Positions 6,000 to 11,628 of a DNA stretch of 11,628 bases are shown here, piece by piece. The first letter of the stretch is position 1; the number at the start of each line of letters is the position of its first letter. The position numbers and the translations under genes were made by a program. Origin of the DNA: CAZUZD01 sp964624465 (lineage in GTDB: Bacteria; Planctomycetota; Planctomycetia; Isosphaerales; Isosphaeraceae). The notes beneath the pieces are model-generated. The model worked only from the letters and a program-made list of their open reading frames with translations. It did no database searches and was not told the DNA's origin. The DNA lies in contig CAZUZD010000199.1 in NCBI GenBank assembly GCA_964624465.1, positions 1-11,628 of the forward strand. The letters run 5' to 3'.

Positions 6000-7601
6000 C
6001 TACGGCAAGGGGCGGTGCTCGTAGTAGAGGCTCAGGGCCCGCACCCGCTTGACCTGGTACGACACGATCAGGCCGGCGACGACCAGGCCGACCATGAACA
6101 GCAGGTGGTTCTGGAGGCTCGGCAGGTTGCCGCGCCTGAGGGCGATCTCGAGGCCCACCTGCGAAGCGTACGAGAGCACGGCCAGCGCCGTCGTGTACCA
6201 GACCAGCCGCTCGCGGAACCAGAGGCCCGAGGCGGTGATCAGCAGAAAGTAGCCGGCGACGACCGACGACGACAGCGCCTCGCTGAACTGGACGATCGAG
6301 GTGAACAGGATCAGGTCGGCCGTGGCCCAGGTGTAGCGCGCCAGGCTCGACCAGCGGTCCTGCTTCAGCAGGGCCTGGAACACGATCGAGGCCCCCACGC
6401 CCAGGCTCAGCACGATCATGATCCGGCGGTTCAGCGAGCGGTCCAGCGTCTGCGCCGTGAGCTGGTCGACGTAGAGGATGGTGCCGCAGATGACCAGCGT
6501 GCTGAGCCGCGAGACCAGCGCCGGCTCGCGGCGGGTCCAGCGGCCCAGGCGGTGCAGGAGCCCGATGCGGCGGGCCTCGACGGGCTCGTCGCGGAGGAAG
6601 CGGTCGAGGTCGTCGGCCAGCGCCTCGGCCGAGTCGTAGCGGGCCTGCGGCGCGCGTTCCAGGCACTTCAGGCAGATCAGCTCCAGCGGCTTCGGCACGC
6701 CGGGCCGCACCCGGCTGGGCGGGGCCGGCTCGGCCTCCAGCACCTGCACCAGGGTGTCGAGCGGGTTGTCCTCGTCGAACGGCGGCCGGCCGGTCAGCAG
6801 CTCGTAGAGGATCGCCCCCAGGCTGTACACGTCGCTCAGCGGCCCGACCTGCTCCGACTGCCCGGCCGCCTGCTCGGGCGCCATGTACGAGGGCGTGCCG
6901 ACGATCGCCCCGGTGCGGGTGGCTGGCCCGTCGGCGCTCAGCATCTTGGCCAGGCCGAAGTCGGTGACGCAGGGCTGGCTCAGGTCGTCGAGCAGGATGT
7001 TCGAGGGCTTCAGATCGCGGTGCACCACGCCGATGGCGTGCAGCCGGCCGATCGCCCGCGCCACGATCATGACCAGGCGGGCCGCGGTGGCCGGGGGCAT
7101 CGGCCCGTCCTGGAGCCGCTGCGCCAGGCTCTGGCCGGCGACGTACTCCATGGCGAAGTAGTGCTGGCCGTGGAACTCGCCCACGTCGTGGATCGCCACG
7201 ATGTTCGGGTCGACGATCCGCGAGGCCGCGCGGGCCTCGGCGTAGAACCGCTCCACCTGCTCGACGTTCGCCAGGTGGTTGCTGAGGATCATCTTGACCG
7301 CCACCAGGCGATCGAGGCCCTTCTGGCGGGCCTTGTAGACGACCCCCATGCCGCCGCGGCCCAGCTCGCCGAGCAGCTCGTAGGCCCCGAAGTCCAGGGG
7401 CGCGGCGGCGTGCGGCCGGCCCGTGCCCAGGAACGGCGTGGGCCGCAGGTCGGCGGCGGCCCGCTCGTAGTCCTCGTGGAGGACCATGCCCAGCTCGCCG
7501 TCGCCACCCAGGTCCACGCTGCCACCGTGGTGGACGATCGTGTCGCCGGGTCGGTCGGTCCGCGGCGTCGGGCGTGGCTCGGAGGCGTCGAGTTCGGTCA
7601 T
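6000..7601 (-). CDS. Hanks-type Ser/Thr protein kinase with C-terminal multi-pass membrane domain
   Basis: 533 residues. After a charged N-terminal segment of about 70 residues comes a complete kinase domain (about 74-337): glycine loop GRGGMG (81-86), AVKMI with the ATP-binding Lys103, catalytic loop VVHRDLKPSN (192-201), DFG (214-216), and GTPSYMAPEQ with APE at 241-243. All key residues are present, so it should be active. The arginine before the catalytic Asp (HRD) suggests regulation by activation-loop phosphorylation. Residues about 363-516 hold roughly five or six hydrophobic segments (for example near 363-380, 394-411, 425-440, 445-460, 466-483 and 498-516) joined by short loops, resembling membrane sensor modules of histidine kinases. 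A cytoplasmic kinase whose membrane domain may sense a signal is inferred. There is no extracellular domain of any size. The gene is followed after 11 nt by the phosphoesterase, and 137 bp separate it from the upstream DUF1501 gene. Confidence 0.93.
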   Translation of the reverse strand: MTELDASEPRPTPRTDRPGDTIVHHGGSVDLGGDGELGMVLHEDYERAAADLRPTPFLGTGRPHAAAPLDFGAYELLGELGRGGMGVVYKARQKGLDRLVAVKMILSNHLANVEQVERFYAEARAASRIVDPNIVAIHDVGEFHGQHYFAMEYVAGQSLAQRLQDGPMPPATAARLVMIVARAIGRLHAIGVVHRDLKPSNILLDDLSQPCVTDFGLAKMLSADGPATRTGAIVGTPSYMAPEQAAGQSEQVGPLSDVYSLGAILYELLTGRPPFDEDNPLDTLVQVLEAEPAPPSRVRPGVPKPLELICLKCLERAPQARYDSAEALADDLDRFLRDEPVEARRIGLLHRLGRWTRREPALVSRLSTLVICGTILYVDQLTAQTLDRSLNRRIMIVLSLGVGASIVFQALLKQDRWSSLARYTWATADLILFTSIVQFSEALSSSVVAGYFLLITASGLWFRERLVWYTTALAVLSYASQVGLEIALRRGNLPSLQNHLLFMVGLVVAGLIVSYQVKRVRALSLYYEHRPLP

Positions 7602-7657
7602 GGCGGCGGAATCGCCTCGTCGACGCGGGGCGGAGCGGGGCAGGGCGCGACTGCATC

Positions 7658-7666
7658 ATTCTAGCA
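7658..7666 (-). promoter_or_regulatory. Possible extended -10 element (TGCTAGAAT) for the kinase operon
   Basis: On the - strand this reads TGCTAGAAT: an extended -10 TG-N followed by TAGAAT, 56 nt before the kinase ATG. It is the only A/T-rich stretch in a GC-rich gap. No -35 box is seen. The same CTAGAAT heptamer is at 3024-3030. Confidence 0.35.
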
Positions 7667-7680
7667 GGCCGCCGCCGCCG

Positions 7681-7738
7681 CCGGCACCCCGTCCGCCGGG
7701 GCCGGGCGGGGGGCCGGGTCGTTGCGGGCCGGTGCCGG
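7681..7738 (-). terminator. Inverted repeat directly after the DUF1501 stop codon
   Basis: Perfect 8-bp arms CCGGCACC (7681-7688) and GGTGCCGG (7731-7738) flank a 42-nt GC-rich centre and abut the stop codon at 7739. On the - strand it would fold at the 3' end of the DUF1501 mRNA. There is no T-run, so intrinsic termination is only possible, not shown. It could instead be an mRNA 3'-end stabiliser. Confidence 0.3.
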
Positions 7739-9025
7739 TCAGACCAGCTCGGTGATCGGCGCGCCGGCGTCGATGACCTTCACGGGGCGGCCGTTGGGGG
7801 TGGTGTACTGGGTGGTCAGGTCGATCTGTATGGCGGTGGCCATGGTGGCGATGATGTCCATCACGCCCAGCTCGCGGTCGACCACCTCGACGCCGTCCTT
7901 GTCGGTGGAGCCGACGAGCTGGCCCCCCTTGAGGCCGCCGCCGCCCATGACCACCGACCAGCTCCGCGGCCAGTGGTCGCGGCCGCCGTTCTGGTTGATC
8001 CGGGGCGTGCGCCCGAACTCGCCCATCCAGACGACCAGGGTGCTGTCGAGCATCCCGCGGTCGGCCAGGTCGCGGACGAGCGTGCCCATGCCCTTGTCGA
8101 GGGTCGGCAGGTTGCCGCCCTTGAGGGTCTTGAAGATGTCGTTGTGGTTGTCCCAGCCGCCCAGGCTGACCTCGACGAACGTGACCCCGGTCTCGACCAG
8201 CCGGCGGGCCATCAGGCAGCCCTGGCCGAAGCCGTTGCGGCCGTAGGCGTCGCGGAGGGCGGCCGGCTCGTCGTCGAGGCTGAAGGCCCTGGTGTACCGC
8301 GAGTTCATCATCCGGATCGTCTTCGAGTAGACCGCCTTGTGGTCGGCCGCCGAGCCGCCCCGGCGCTCGGCGACGAAGTCATCCTCGAGCAGGCCGAGCA
8401 TCTTGAGCCGGCGGTTCAGCCGCAGCTCGCTGACGTCGCCCGGCGGCTTCAGGTTGGCGATCGGGCTGGTCGGGTTCTGGATGAAGAACGGCGTGTGGCT
8501 CATCCCCAAAAACCCGGCGCCCTCGCCGGGGCCGTTGATCGCGATGCAGTGCGGCAGCGGGAACTCATCGCCCCGCTTGTGGCCCAGCTCGTACGAGCAG
8601 ATCGAGCCGAAGCTCGGGTGCACGACCGTCGGGTTGGGGGCGTACCCGGTGTGCATCATGTACGTGCCGCGGTCGTGGTTGCCCTCCTTGGAGTTCAAGG
8701 ACCGGACCACGCTCAGGTGCTTCATCTGGGCGGCGATCGTGGGCAGGTGCTCGCAGATCTGCACGCCGGGGGCCGAGGTGTCGATCGGGCGGAACTCGCC
8801 GCCGTTCTTCTCGCTCTCGGGCTTGAGGTCCCAGGTGTCCATGTGGCTGGGGCCGCCGCCCATCCAGAGCACGATGCAGCTCTTGAGCGGCCGGCCCGGG
8901 GCCGACGCCTGCGCCTGCAGCGAGGTCAGGAAGTGCGCCGCCGGCGCCGCGATCGCCGAGCCGGCCAGGTGGCTCAGGAAGTGCCGCCGGGACATGCCGC
9001 CGGGAGTCGGGACGCTGGGCCACAT
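7739..9025 (-). CDS. DUF1501 family protein with Tat signal
   Basis: 428 residues. The N-terminus carries a twin-arginine signal, MSRRHFLSHLAGSAIAAPAA (11-30), so the folded protein should be exported by Tat. The mature part shows the alkaline-phosphatase-superfamily-like pattern of DUF1501: IVLWMGGGPSHMDTWDLKP (51-69), GGWDNHND (289-296), VVWMGEFGRTP (331-341) and GGRDHW (347-352). The Asp and His residues probably bind metal, as in sulfatase or phosphatase folds; the reaction is unknown for the family. In Planctomycetes these genes are usually paired with DUF1549/DUF1553 genes, as here (stop at 9205). The ATG at 9025 has GAGG 10 nt upstream; an internal ATG at 8995 (residue 11) starts exactly at the Tat motif and is the alternative. 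Length is normal for the family. Confidence 0.93.
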   Translation of the reverse strand: MWPSVPTPGGMSRRHFLSHLAGSAIAAPAAHFLTSLQAQASAPGRPLKSCIVLWMGGGPSHMDTWDLKPESEKNGGEFRPIDTSAPGVQICEHLPTIAAQMKHLSVVRSLNSKEGNHDRGTYMMHTGYAPNPTVVHPSFGSICSYELGHKRGDEFPLPHCIAINGPGEGAGFLGMSHTPFFIQNPTSPIANLKPPGDVSELRLNRRLKMLGLLEDDFVAERRGGSAADHKAVYSKTIRMMNSRYTRAFSLDDEPAALRDAYGRNGFGQGCLMARRLVETGVTFVEVSLGGWDNHNDIFKTLKGGNLPTLDKGMGTLVRDLADRGMLDSTLVVWMGEFGRTPRINQNGGRDHWPRSWSVVMGGGGLKGGQLVGSTDKDGVEVVDRELGVMDIIATMATAIQIDLTTQYTTPNGRPVKVIDAGAPITELV

Positions 9026-9035
9026 GGGACTCTGT

Positions 9036-9039
9036 CCTC
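9036..9039 (-). promoter_or_regulatory. Ribosome binding site of the DUF1501 gene
   Basis: On the - strand this reads GAGG, 10 nt before the ATG at 9025. It mildly favours that start over the internal ATG at 8995, which has no purine-rich site at the right distance. Confidence 0.4.
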
Positions 9040-9073
9040 GGGGATCGTGGGGGGTCGCGGTCGTGGTTCTTCC

Positions 9074-9201
9074 GTCGGTCGGATCAGCGAATCGTCATCC
9101 GCCGGGTCGGGTCGGAAGCGTGGATCCAGCCCGTCGGCAAGGGCCAATCGAATGGCCTCCCTCCGGGCGCGGCGGATGACGCTGCGCTGATCCGCCCTAC
9201 A
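9074..9201. repeat. REPIN-like element, copy 2 (one arm partly decayed)
   Basis: Homologous to 5066-5193. The right arm (9171-9201) matches the copy-1 right arm at 30 of 31 bases and keeps GTAG and the GGCGGAT/ATCCGCC stem. The shared sequence continues into the centre as CGGGCGC just inside that arm. The left arm (9074-9103) matches the copy-1 left arm at 26 of 30 bases; its outer GTAG is GTCG and GGCGGAT is GTCGGAT, so its own stem is broken. The 67-nt centre aligns with the 66-nt centre of copy 1. The element ends 3 nt from the DUF1553 stop codon (9205-9207), so both arms would be transcribed between the DUF1549/1553 and DUF1501 coding regions. Confidence 0.75.
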
Positions 9202-9204
9202 AAA

Positions 9205-10884
9205 TCAATGAATCAGCACGAACTCGTTCGAGTTCAGGAGGGCCCAGAAGAGGTCCTCGATGACCTGAATCGAGTCGGGGTTGGCGCCGAGGAAGCCGCC
9301 GGCGCGGCGGAGCTCGGTGGTGTTGGGGTAGCGGCTCAGGGCGGCCAGGTAGAGCTGGTCGGTGATGTAGCGGGGCGCCGGCTGCTTGCGCTGGAGCTGC
9401 GACTTCTCGAGCACGTCCCGGAGGAACGTGCCCGGCTTGCCGCCGATGGCGCTGGCCATCAGCTCGCCGTTCATCATCATCAGGGCCTGCGGGATCGTGC
9501 CCTGGAAGCTCATCGTCTCGCCGGCCTCGTCGTTGGCGAAGGCGACGACGAACTGGTTCAGCCAGTTCCGGCGCTGCTGGTCGCTCGTATTGCCGCTGGC
9601 CTTGTGGGCCGAGGTGGCGGTGATCAGCGAGTCGAAGAGCTGCTCGGGGTTCATCGGCCGGGGCAGGAAGTGGCTGAAGAGCGTCTCGTCCTTGTCGTTG
9701 TCCTTGGTCACGACCGACGAGAGGTGGTACGACCGGCTGCCGGTGACCCAGCGGATCAGCTCCTTGACGTCGTAGCCCGAGGCGCGGAAGTCCTCGGCCA
9801 GCTTGTCGAGCAGCTCGGGGTGGCTGGGCGGGTTGTGGTCGCCGAAGTCGTCGACCGGCGTGACGAACCCGCGGCCGTGGAAGTGGCCCCAGATCCGGTT
9901 CACGAAGGCGCGGGCGAGCTGCGGGTTCTCCGGGTCGGCGATCAGGGCGCCGAGCTGCTCACGACGGTCGGCCTGGGCGCCCGCCTTGAGCTTGCGGCCG
10001 TCCAGGTAGGTGGGCGGCACGATCCCGACGACGGCGTTGCGCTTCTCGAACCGGGCCCACTCGTCGGTCGGCTCGTCGTAGACCTCGACCCCGTCATTGA
10101 CCTCGGCGCCGCTGGCGTCGGTCCGGGTGATCGGCCGCTGCCGGGTGCCCCGGAAGAAGGCGTTGATCCCCCAGAAATCCTCCTGCTTCCAGTCGTTCGA
10201 CGGGTGGTCGTGGCACTGGGTGCACTGGATCTGCTGGCCGAGGAAGATGCGGGTCGTGAACGAGGTCAGGTTCACCTTCTGGTCGGCGAAGTGGGCCAGG
10301 GTGAAGTTGACGGCGCCGTTGTCCTTGTTCGAGCCCGTGGCCGTGATCAGCTCGCGGGCCATCTCGTTCCAGGGCCGGTTGGCGGCGAACTGCTTGCGGA
10401 GCCAGCCAGTCAGGGCCTCGCGGTTGATCGCCTGGTCCTGACCGCGGCGGCCGACCAGCAGGATCGAGAACTCGTTGCCGAACGACTTGGCGAAGTCGGG
10501 GTGCTCCAGCAGGTAATCGACCAGCTTGGTGCGCTTGCCGGGCTCCTTGTTCTCCAGGAAGGCCCGCGACTCGGCCACGTTCGGGATCCGGCCCAGCAGG
10601 TCGAGGTACGCGCGCCGGAGGAACTCGGCGTCGGTCGCCGGGCCGGACGGCCGGAGGCCCGCCTCCTCCCACGAGGCCTCCAGCATGGCGTCGATGTAGT
10701 CGGGCCGGCTCACCCGGCGCGTGGCCGGCGATGCGGCCTCGGCGGCCGGCGATGCGGCCTCGGCGGCCGGCGCGGGGGCATCGGTCTGCGCCGTCGCGAC
10801 CTCGGCGCCGACGATCAGGCCCGCCAGCAGGGCCAGCGCCGCTCGGACGCGGCGGACGATCCGATCGGGTCTCGGTGGGAGCAT
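9205..10884 (-). CDS. Secreted DUF1549/DUF1553 (PSCyt2/PSD1) protein
   Basis: 559 residues. A signal peptide (MLPPRPDRIVRRVRAALALLAGLIVGAEVATA) is followed by an Ala/Glu/Pro linker with two exact 7-residue repeats, then DUF1549 (about 58-250) with FLRRAYLDLLGRIP (88-101), PWNEMARELITATG (171-184) and the diagnostic CTQCHDHP (221-228). DUF1553 follows (about 305-555), with ARAFVNRIWGHFHGRGFV (324-341), NPEQLFDSL (412-420) and LYLAALSRYPN (511-521). The CxxCH in CTQCHDHP has the form of a c-type haem site, but haem binding is not established for the family. There is no N-terminal PSCyt1 cytochrome domain, so this is the short form. Function is unknown; the family is a planctomycete hallmark and pairs with DUF1501, which follows. 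The ATG at 10884 is chosen over the ATG at 10959 because it opens the signal peptide and has AGGAA 8 nt upstream. Confidence 0.93.
   Translation of the reverse strand: MLPPRPDRIVRRVRAALALLAGLIVGAEVATAQTDAPAPAAEAASPAAEAASPATRRVSRPDYIDAMLEASWEEAGLRPSGPATDAEFLRRAYLDLLGRIPNVAESRAFLENKEPGKRTKLVDYLLEHPDFAKSFGNEFSILLVGRRGQDQAINREALTGWLRKQFAANRPWNEMARELITATGSNKDNGAVNFTLAHFADQKVNLTSFTTRIFLGQQIQCTQCHDHPSNDWKQEDFWGINAFFRGTRQRPITRTDASGAEVNDGVEVYDEPTDEWARFEKRNAVVGIVPPTYLDGRKLKAGAQADRREQLGALIADPENPQLARAFVNRIWGHFHGRGFVTPVDDFGDHNPPSHPELLDKLAEDFRASGYDVKELIRWVTGSRSYHLSSVVTKDNDKDETLFSHFLPRPMNPEQLFDSLITATSAHKASGNTSDQQRRNWLNQFVVAFANDEAGETMSFQGTIPQALMMMNGELMASAIGGKPGTFLRDVLEKSQLQRKQPAPRYITDQLYLAALSRYPNTTELRRAGGFLGANPDSIQVIEDLFWALLNSNEFVLIH
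10723..10764 (-). repeat. Two exact 21-bp tandem repeats in the DUF1549 linker
   Basis: Copies 10723-10743 and 10744-10764 are identical, and the first 8 bases recur once more at 10765-10772. On the coding strand they encode consecutive AEAASPA heptapeptides just after the signal peptide. The unit length keeps the frame, so copy number could vary without harm to the downstream domains. Confidence 0.8.
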
Positions 10885-10892
10885 CGGGCCGG

Positions 10893-10897
10893 TTCCT
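10893..10897 (-). promoter_or_regulatory. Ribosome binding site deciding the DUF1549 start
   Basis: On the - strand this reads AGGAA (within CCAGGAA), 8 nt before the ATG at 10884. It supports that start over the in-frame ATG at 10959. Confidence 0.55.
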
Positions 10898-11167
10898 GGG
10901 TCTGGACGGGCGACCAGTCGGGCGTCGTCGCCGCACACGGAGGGCCTGCACGGGAGCATGGGTGATACGAACCGACGGGGAGGTTCGGTTCGATCGGAGG
11001 CCGGAGCTGGCGGAGAGGGGGGACGCGGGGGCCGTGGCCGGTCCCTGCTCGTGATCTAGAACGGCCGGGGGCCGCCGCCGTGACGCCCCATTTCCGACCG
11101 GCGCCTCCGGCGCCCGGTCGTGCCGATCGTGCGGGGCTCGCCGGCAGGGGCTCAACGCCGTAACCAT

Positions 11168-11232
11168 TGTGCGGCCCTTGGCCAGCGATTTCCAGGCCCC
11201 GGCCGGGCCGGCGGCCGATTCCGGGCCGCACA
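11168..11232. repeat. 10-bp inverted repeat around a 45-nt GC-rich centre
   Basis: TGTGCGGCCC (11168-11177) and GGGCCGCACA (11223-11232) are perfect inverted repeats. The centre contains a further possible GGCCC/GGGCC stem, so the whole could form a branched hairpin. It lies downstream of the sulfatase terminator candidate and upstream of the DUF1549 gene. Role unknown: leader RNA structure, protein-binding site or remnant of a small element are all possible. Confidence 0.45.
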
Positions 11233-11247
11233 TCCGGGAAATGGCAA

Positions 11248-11273
11248 GGGCCGCCCTCGGGGGAGGGCGGCCC
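11248..11273 (-). terminator. Terminator-like hairpin downstream of the arylsulfatase
   Basis: A perfect 11-bp GC-rich stem (GGGCCGCCCTC with GAGGGCGGCCC) closes a 4-nt loop, 41 nt after the sulfatase stop codon. On the - strand it is followed by TTGCCATTT, a weak T-rich tail. Position and stem strength fit an intrinsic terminator; the imperfect tail keeps this moderate. Confidence 0.6.
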
Positions 11274-11314
11274 GCGCGGGCGTCAGGGGGACCCGGCCGG
11301 GTGGCCCGGTAGGG

Positions 11315-11628
11315 TCACTGGCCGCCGGCCGGCTTCGAGACGGCCTCCATGACGCGGTTGAGGTTGAAGCTGCCCGGCTTCTGGCGCGGGGGGAACTCGC
11401 GGAAGCTCTGGAGCCACTCGCCCACGTAGTTGGCCGCCGGGGCGATCACGAACATGTGCTCCAGGAACCAGCGCTGGTAGTCCATGCCGATGTCGGCCGC
11501 CAGCTCGAACGGGTCCATCCGCAGGTTGGTGATCATCGGGGCCCGCAGCTCCTCGAACGGCTTGAGCCAGACGTTCATGCCGTGGGCGTTCTGCTTCAGG
11601 AAGGTGATCTTCCAGGCGTCGTACCGGA
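11315..11628 (-). CDS. Arylsulfatase, C-terminal part only
   Basis: 103 residues are visible, and the frame is open through the right edge; the gene begins outside the window. The segment YDAWKITFLKQ, followed by the tract containing RAPMITNLRMDPFE and later EFPPRQKPGSFNLNRVME, matches the C-terminal subdomain of bacterial arylsulfatases of the formylglycine-dependent family. There a 'NLR-DPFE' stretch and a 'FPPRQKP-SFNL' stretch near the end are typical. The catalytic Cys/Ser motif and metal ligands lie upstream and cannot be checked, so activity is not confirmed. The Met at 11578 is internal to the domain, not a start. Such enzymes remove sulfate esters from glycans or aryl sulfates and are abundant in Planctomycetes; export is likely, but the N-terminus is missing. 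Confidence 0.88.
   Translation of the reverse strand, partial: RYDAWKITFLKQNAHGMNVWLKPFEELRAPMITNLRMDPFELAADIGMDYQRWFLEHMFVIAPAANYVGEWLQSFREFPPRQKPGSFNLNRVMEAVSKPAGGQ

Larger units (their letters stand above)
10885..11314. other. 430-bp gene-free region with several inverted repeats
   Basis: No credible gene is seen on either strand. It holds the RBS of the DUF1549 gene, a GAACCGA/TCGGTTC hairpin (10969-10991), an imperfect GACCGGCGCC/GGCGCC(C)GGTC hairpin (11096-11119), an inverted pair CCATTTCC/GGAAATGG (11088-11095 and 11237-11244) enclosing a 10-bp inverted pair (11168-11232), and the terminator-like hairpin at 11248-11273. The DUF1549 promoter must lie here, but I could not pick a -35/-10 pair with confidence. 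Confidence 0.6.

Noticed and set aside
5989..7659. In-frame N-terminal extension of the phosphoesterase to 792 residues (kinase fusion)
   Set aside because: The extension is an out-of-frame reading of the kinase gene, not a kinase fusion; the kinase motifs are in another frame that stops at 6000.
5997..7664. 555-residue open frame on the + strand opposite the kinase gene
   Set aside because: Mirrors the kinase codons and has low-complexity composition (AEGVRQ-rich) with no motif; the kinase on the - strand has every catalytic residue.
7667..7682. CCG trinucleotide run as a functional microsatellite
   Set aside because: Only about four to five imperfect units in GC-rich DNA; expected by chance here.
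7574..9190. 538-residue open frame on the + strand opposite the DUF1501 gene
   Set aside because: Antisense artefact of high GC at third codon positions; no domain, no ribosome binding site, and it runs into the REPIN-like element.
9208..10965. 585-residue open frame on the + strand opposite the DUF1549 gene
   Set aside because: Repetitive Val/Gly/Glu/Arg antisense translation; the - strand frame carries the diagnostic CTQCHDHP motif and a signal peptide.
10094..11233. 379-residue open frame on the - strand across the DUF1549 start and the upstream gap
   Set aside because: Overlaps the DUF1549 coding region in another frame, with Arg/Pro-rich translation and no motif; it also crosses several inverted repeats.
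1..11628. CRISPR array, tRNA, rRNA, prophage, insertion-sequence transposase or defence genes
   Set aside because: No regularly spaced direct repeats, no cloverleaf with CCA-end features, and no transposase, integrase, nuclease-helicase or toxin motifs in any convincing frame.

Overview
The window looks like chromosome of a high-GC planctomycete. The strongest markers are an adjacent DUF1549/DUF1553 protein and Tat-exported DUF1501 protein (a pair typical of Planctomycetes), a membrane-anchored Hanks-type Ser/Thr kinase, and the tail of an arylsulfatase. The high GC content suggests the Isosphaeraceae/Gemmataceae side of the phylum, but that placement is inference.

Layout: a 5'-truncated TPR-repeat protein occupies the left edge on the + strand (1-1187). 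Every other gene is on the - strand. In transcription order from the right edge they are: an arylsulfatase C-terminus (11628-11315) followed by a strong terminator-like hairpin; a structured 430-bp gene-free region; a secreted DUF1549/DUF1553 protein (10884-9205); a Tat-secreted DUF1501 protein (9025-7739); a Ser/Thr kinase with a C-terminal multi-pass membrane domain (7601-6000); a PdeM-like metallophosphoesterase only 11 nt behind it (5988-5281); a secreted tandem beta-helix protein of the pectate-lyase-3/GH55-like kind (4973-3069); and two unrelated class I SAM methyltransferases (2882-2190 and 2088-1216). The last methyltransferase converges on the TPR gene with a 28-bp gap.

Functional reading: sulfatase, DUF1549/DUF1501 and the beta-helix protein fit exported polysaccharide or sulfated-glycan use. 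The kinase plus phosphoesterase pair looks like a small signalling or phosphoester-processing operon. The two methyltransferases could modify a glycan or small molecule, but no glycosyltransferase is present to fix the substrate.

The most distinctive non-coding feature is a pair of homologous elements of about 128 bp (5066-5193 and 9074-9201). Each consists of two inverted REP-like hairpins with GTAG at the outer ends, as in REPINs/BIMEs. One copy has perfect 31-bp arms. The other is partly decayed and begins 3 nt after the DUF1553 stop codon. No transposase or RAYT gene is visible. I found no tRNA, rRNA, CRISPR array, phage or insertion-sequence gene, and nothing that convincingly amounts to a new defence or biosynthetic system.
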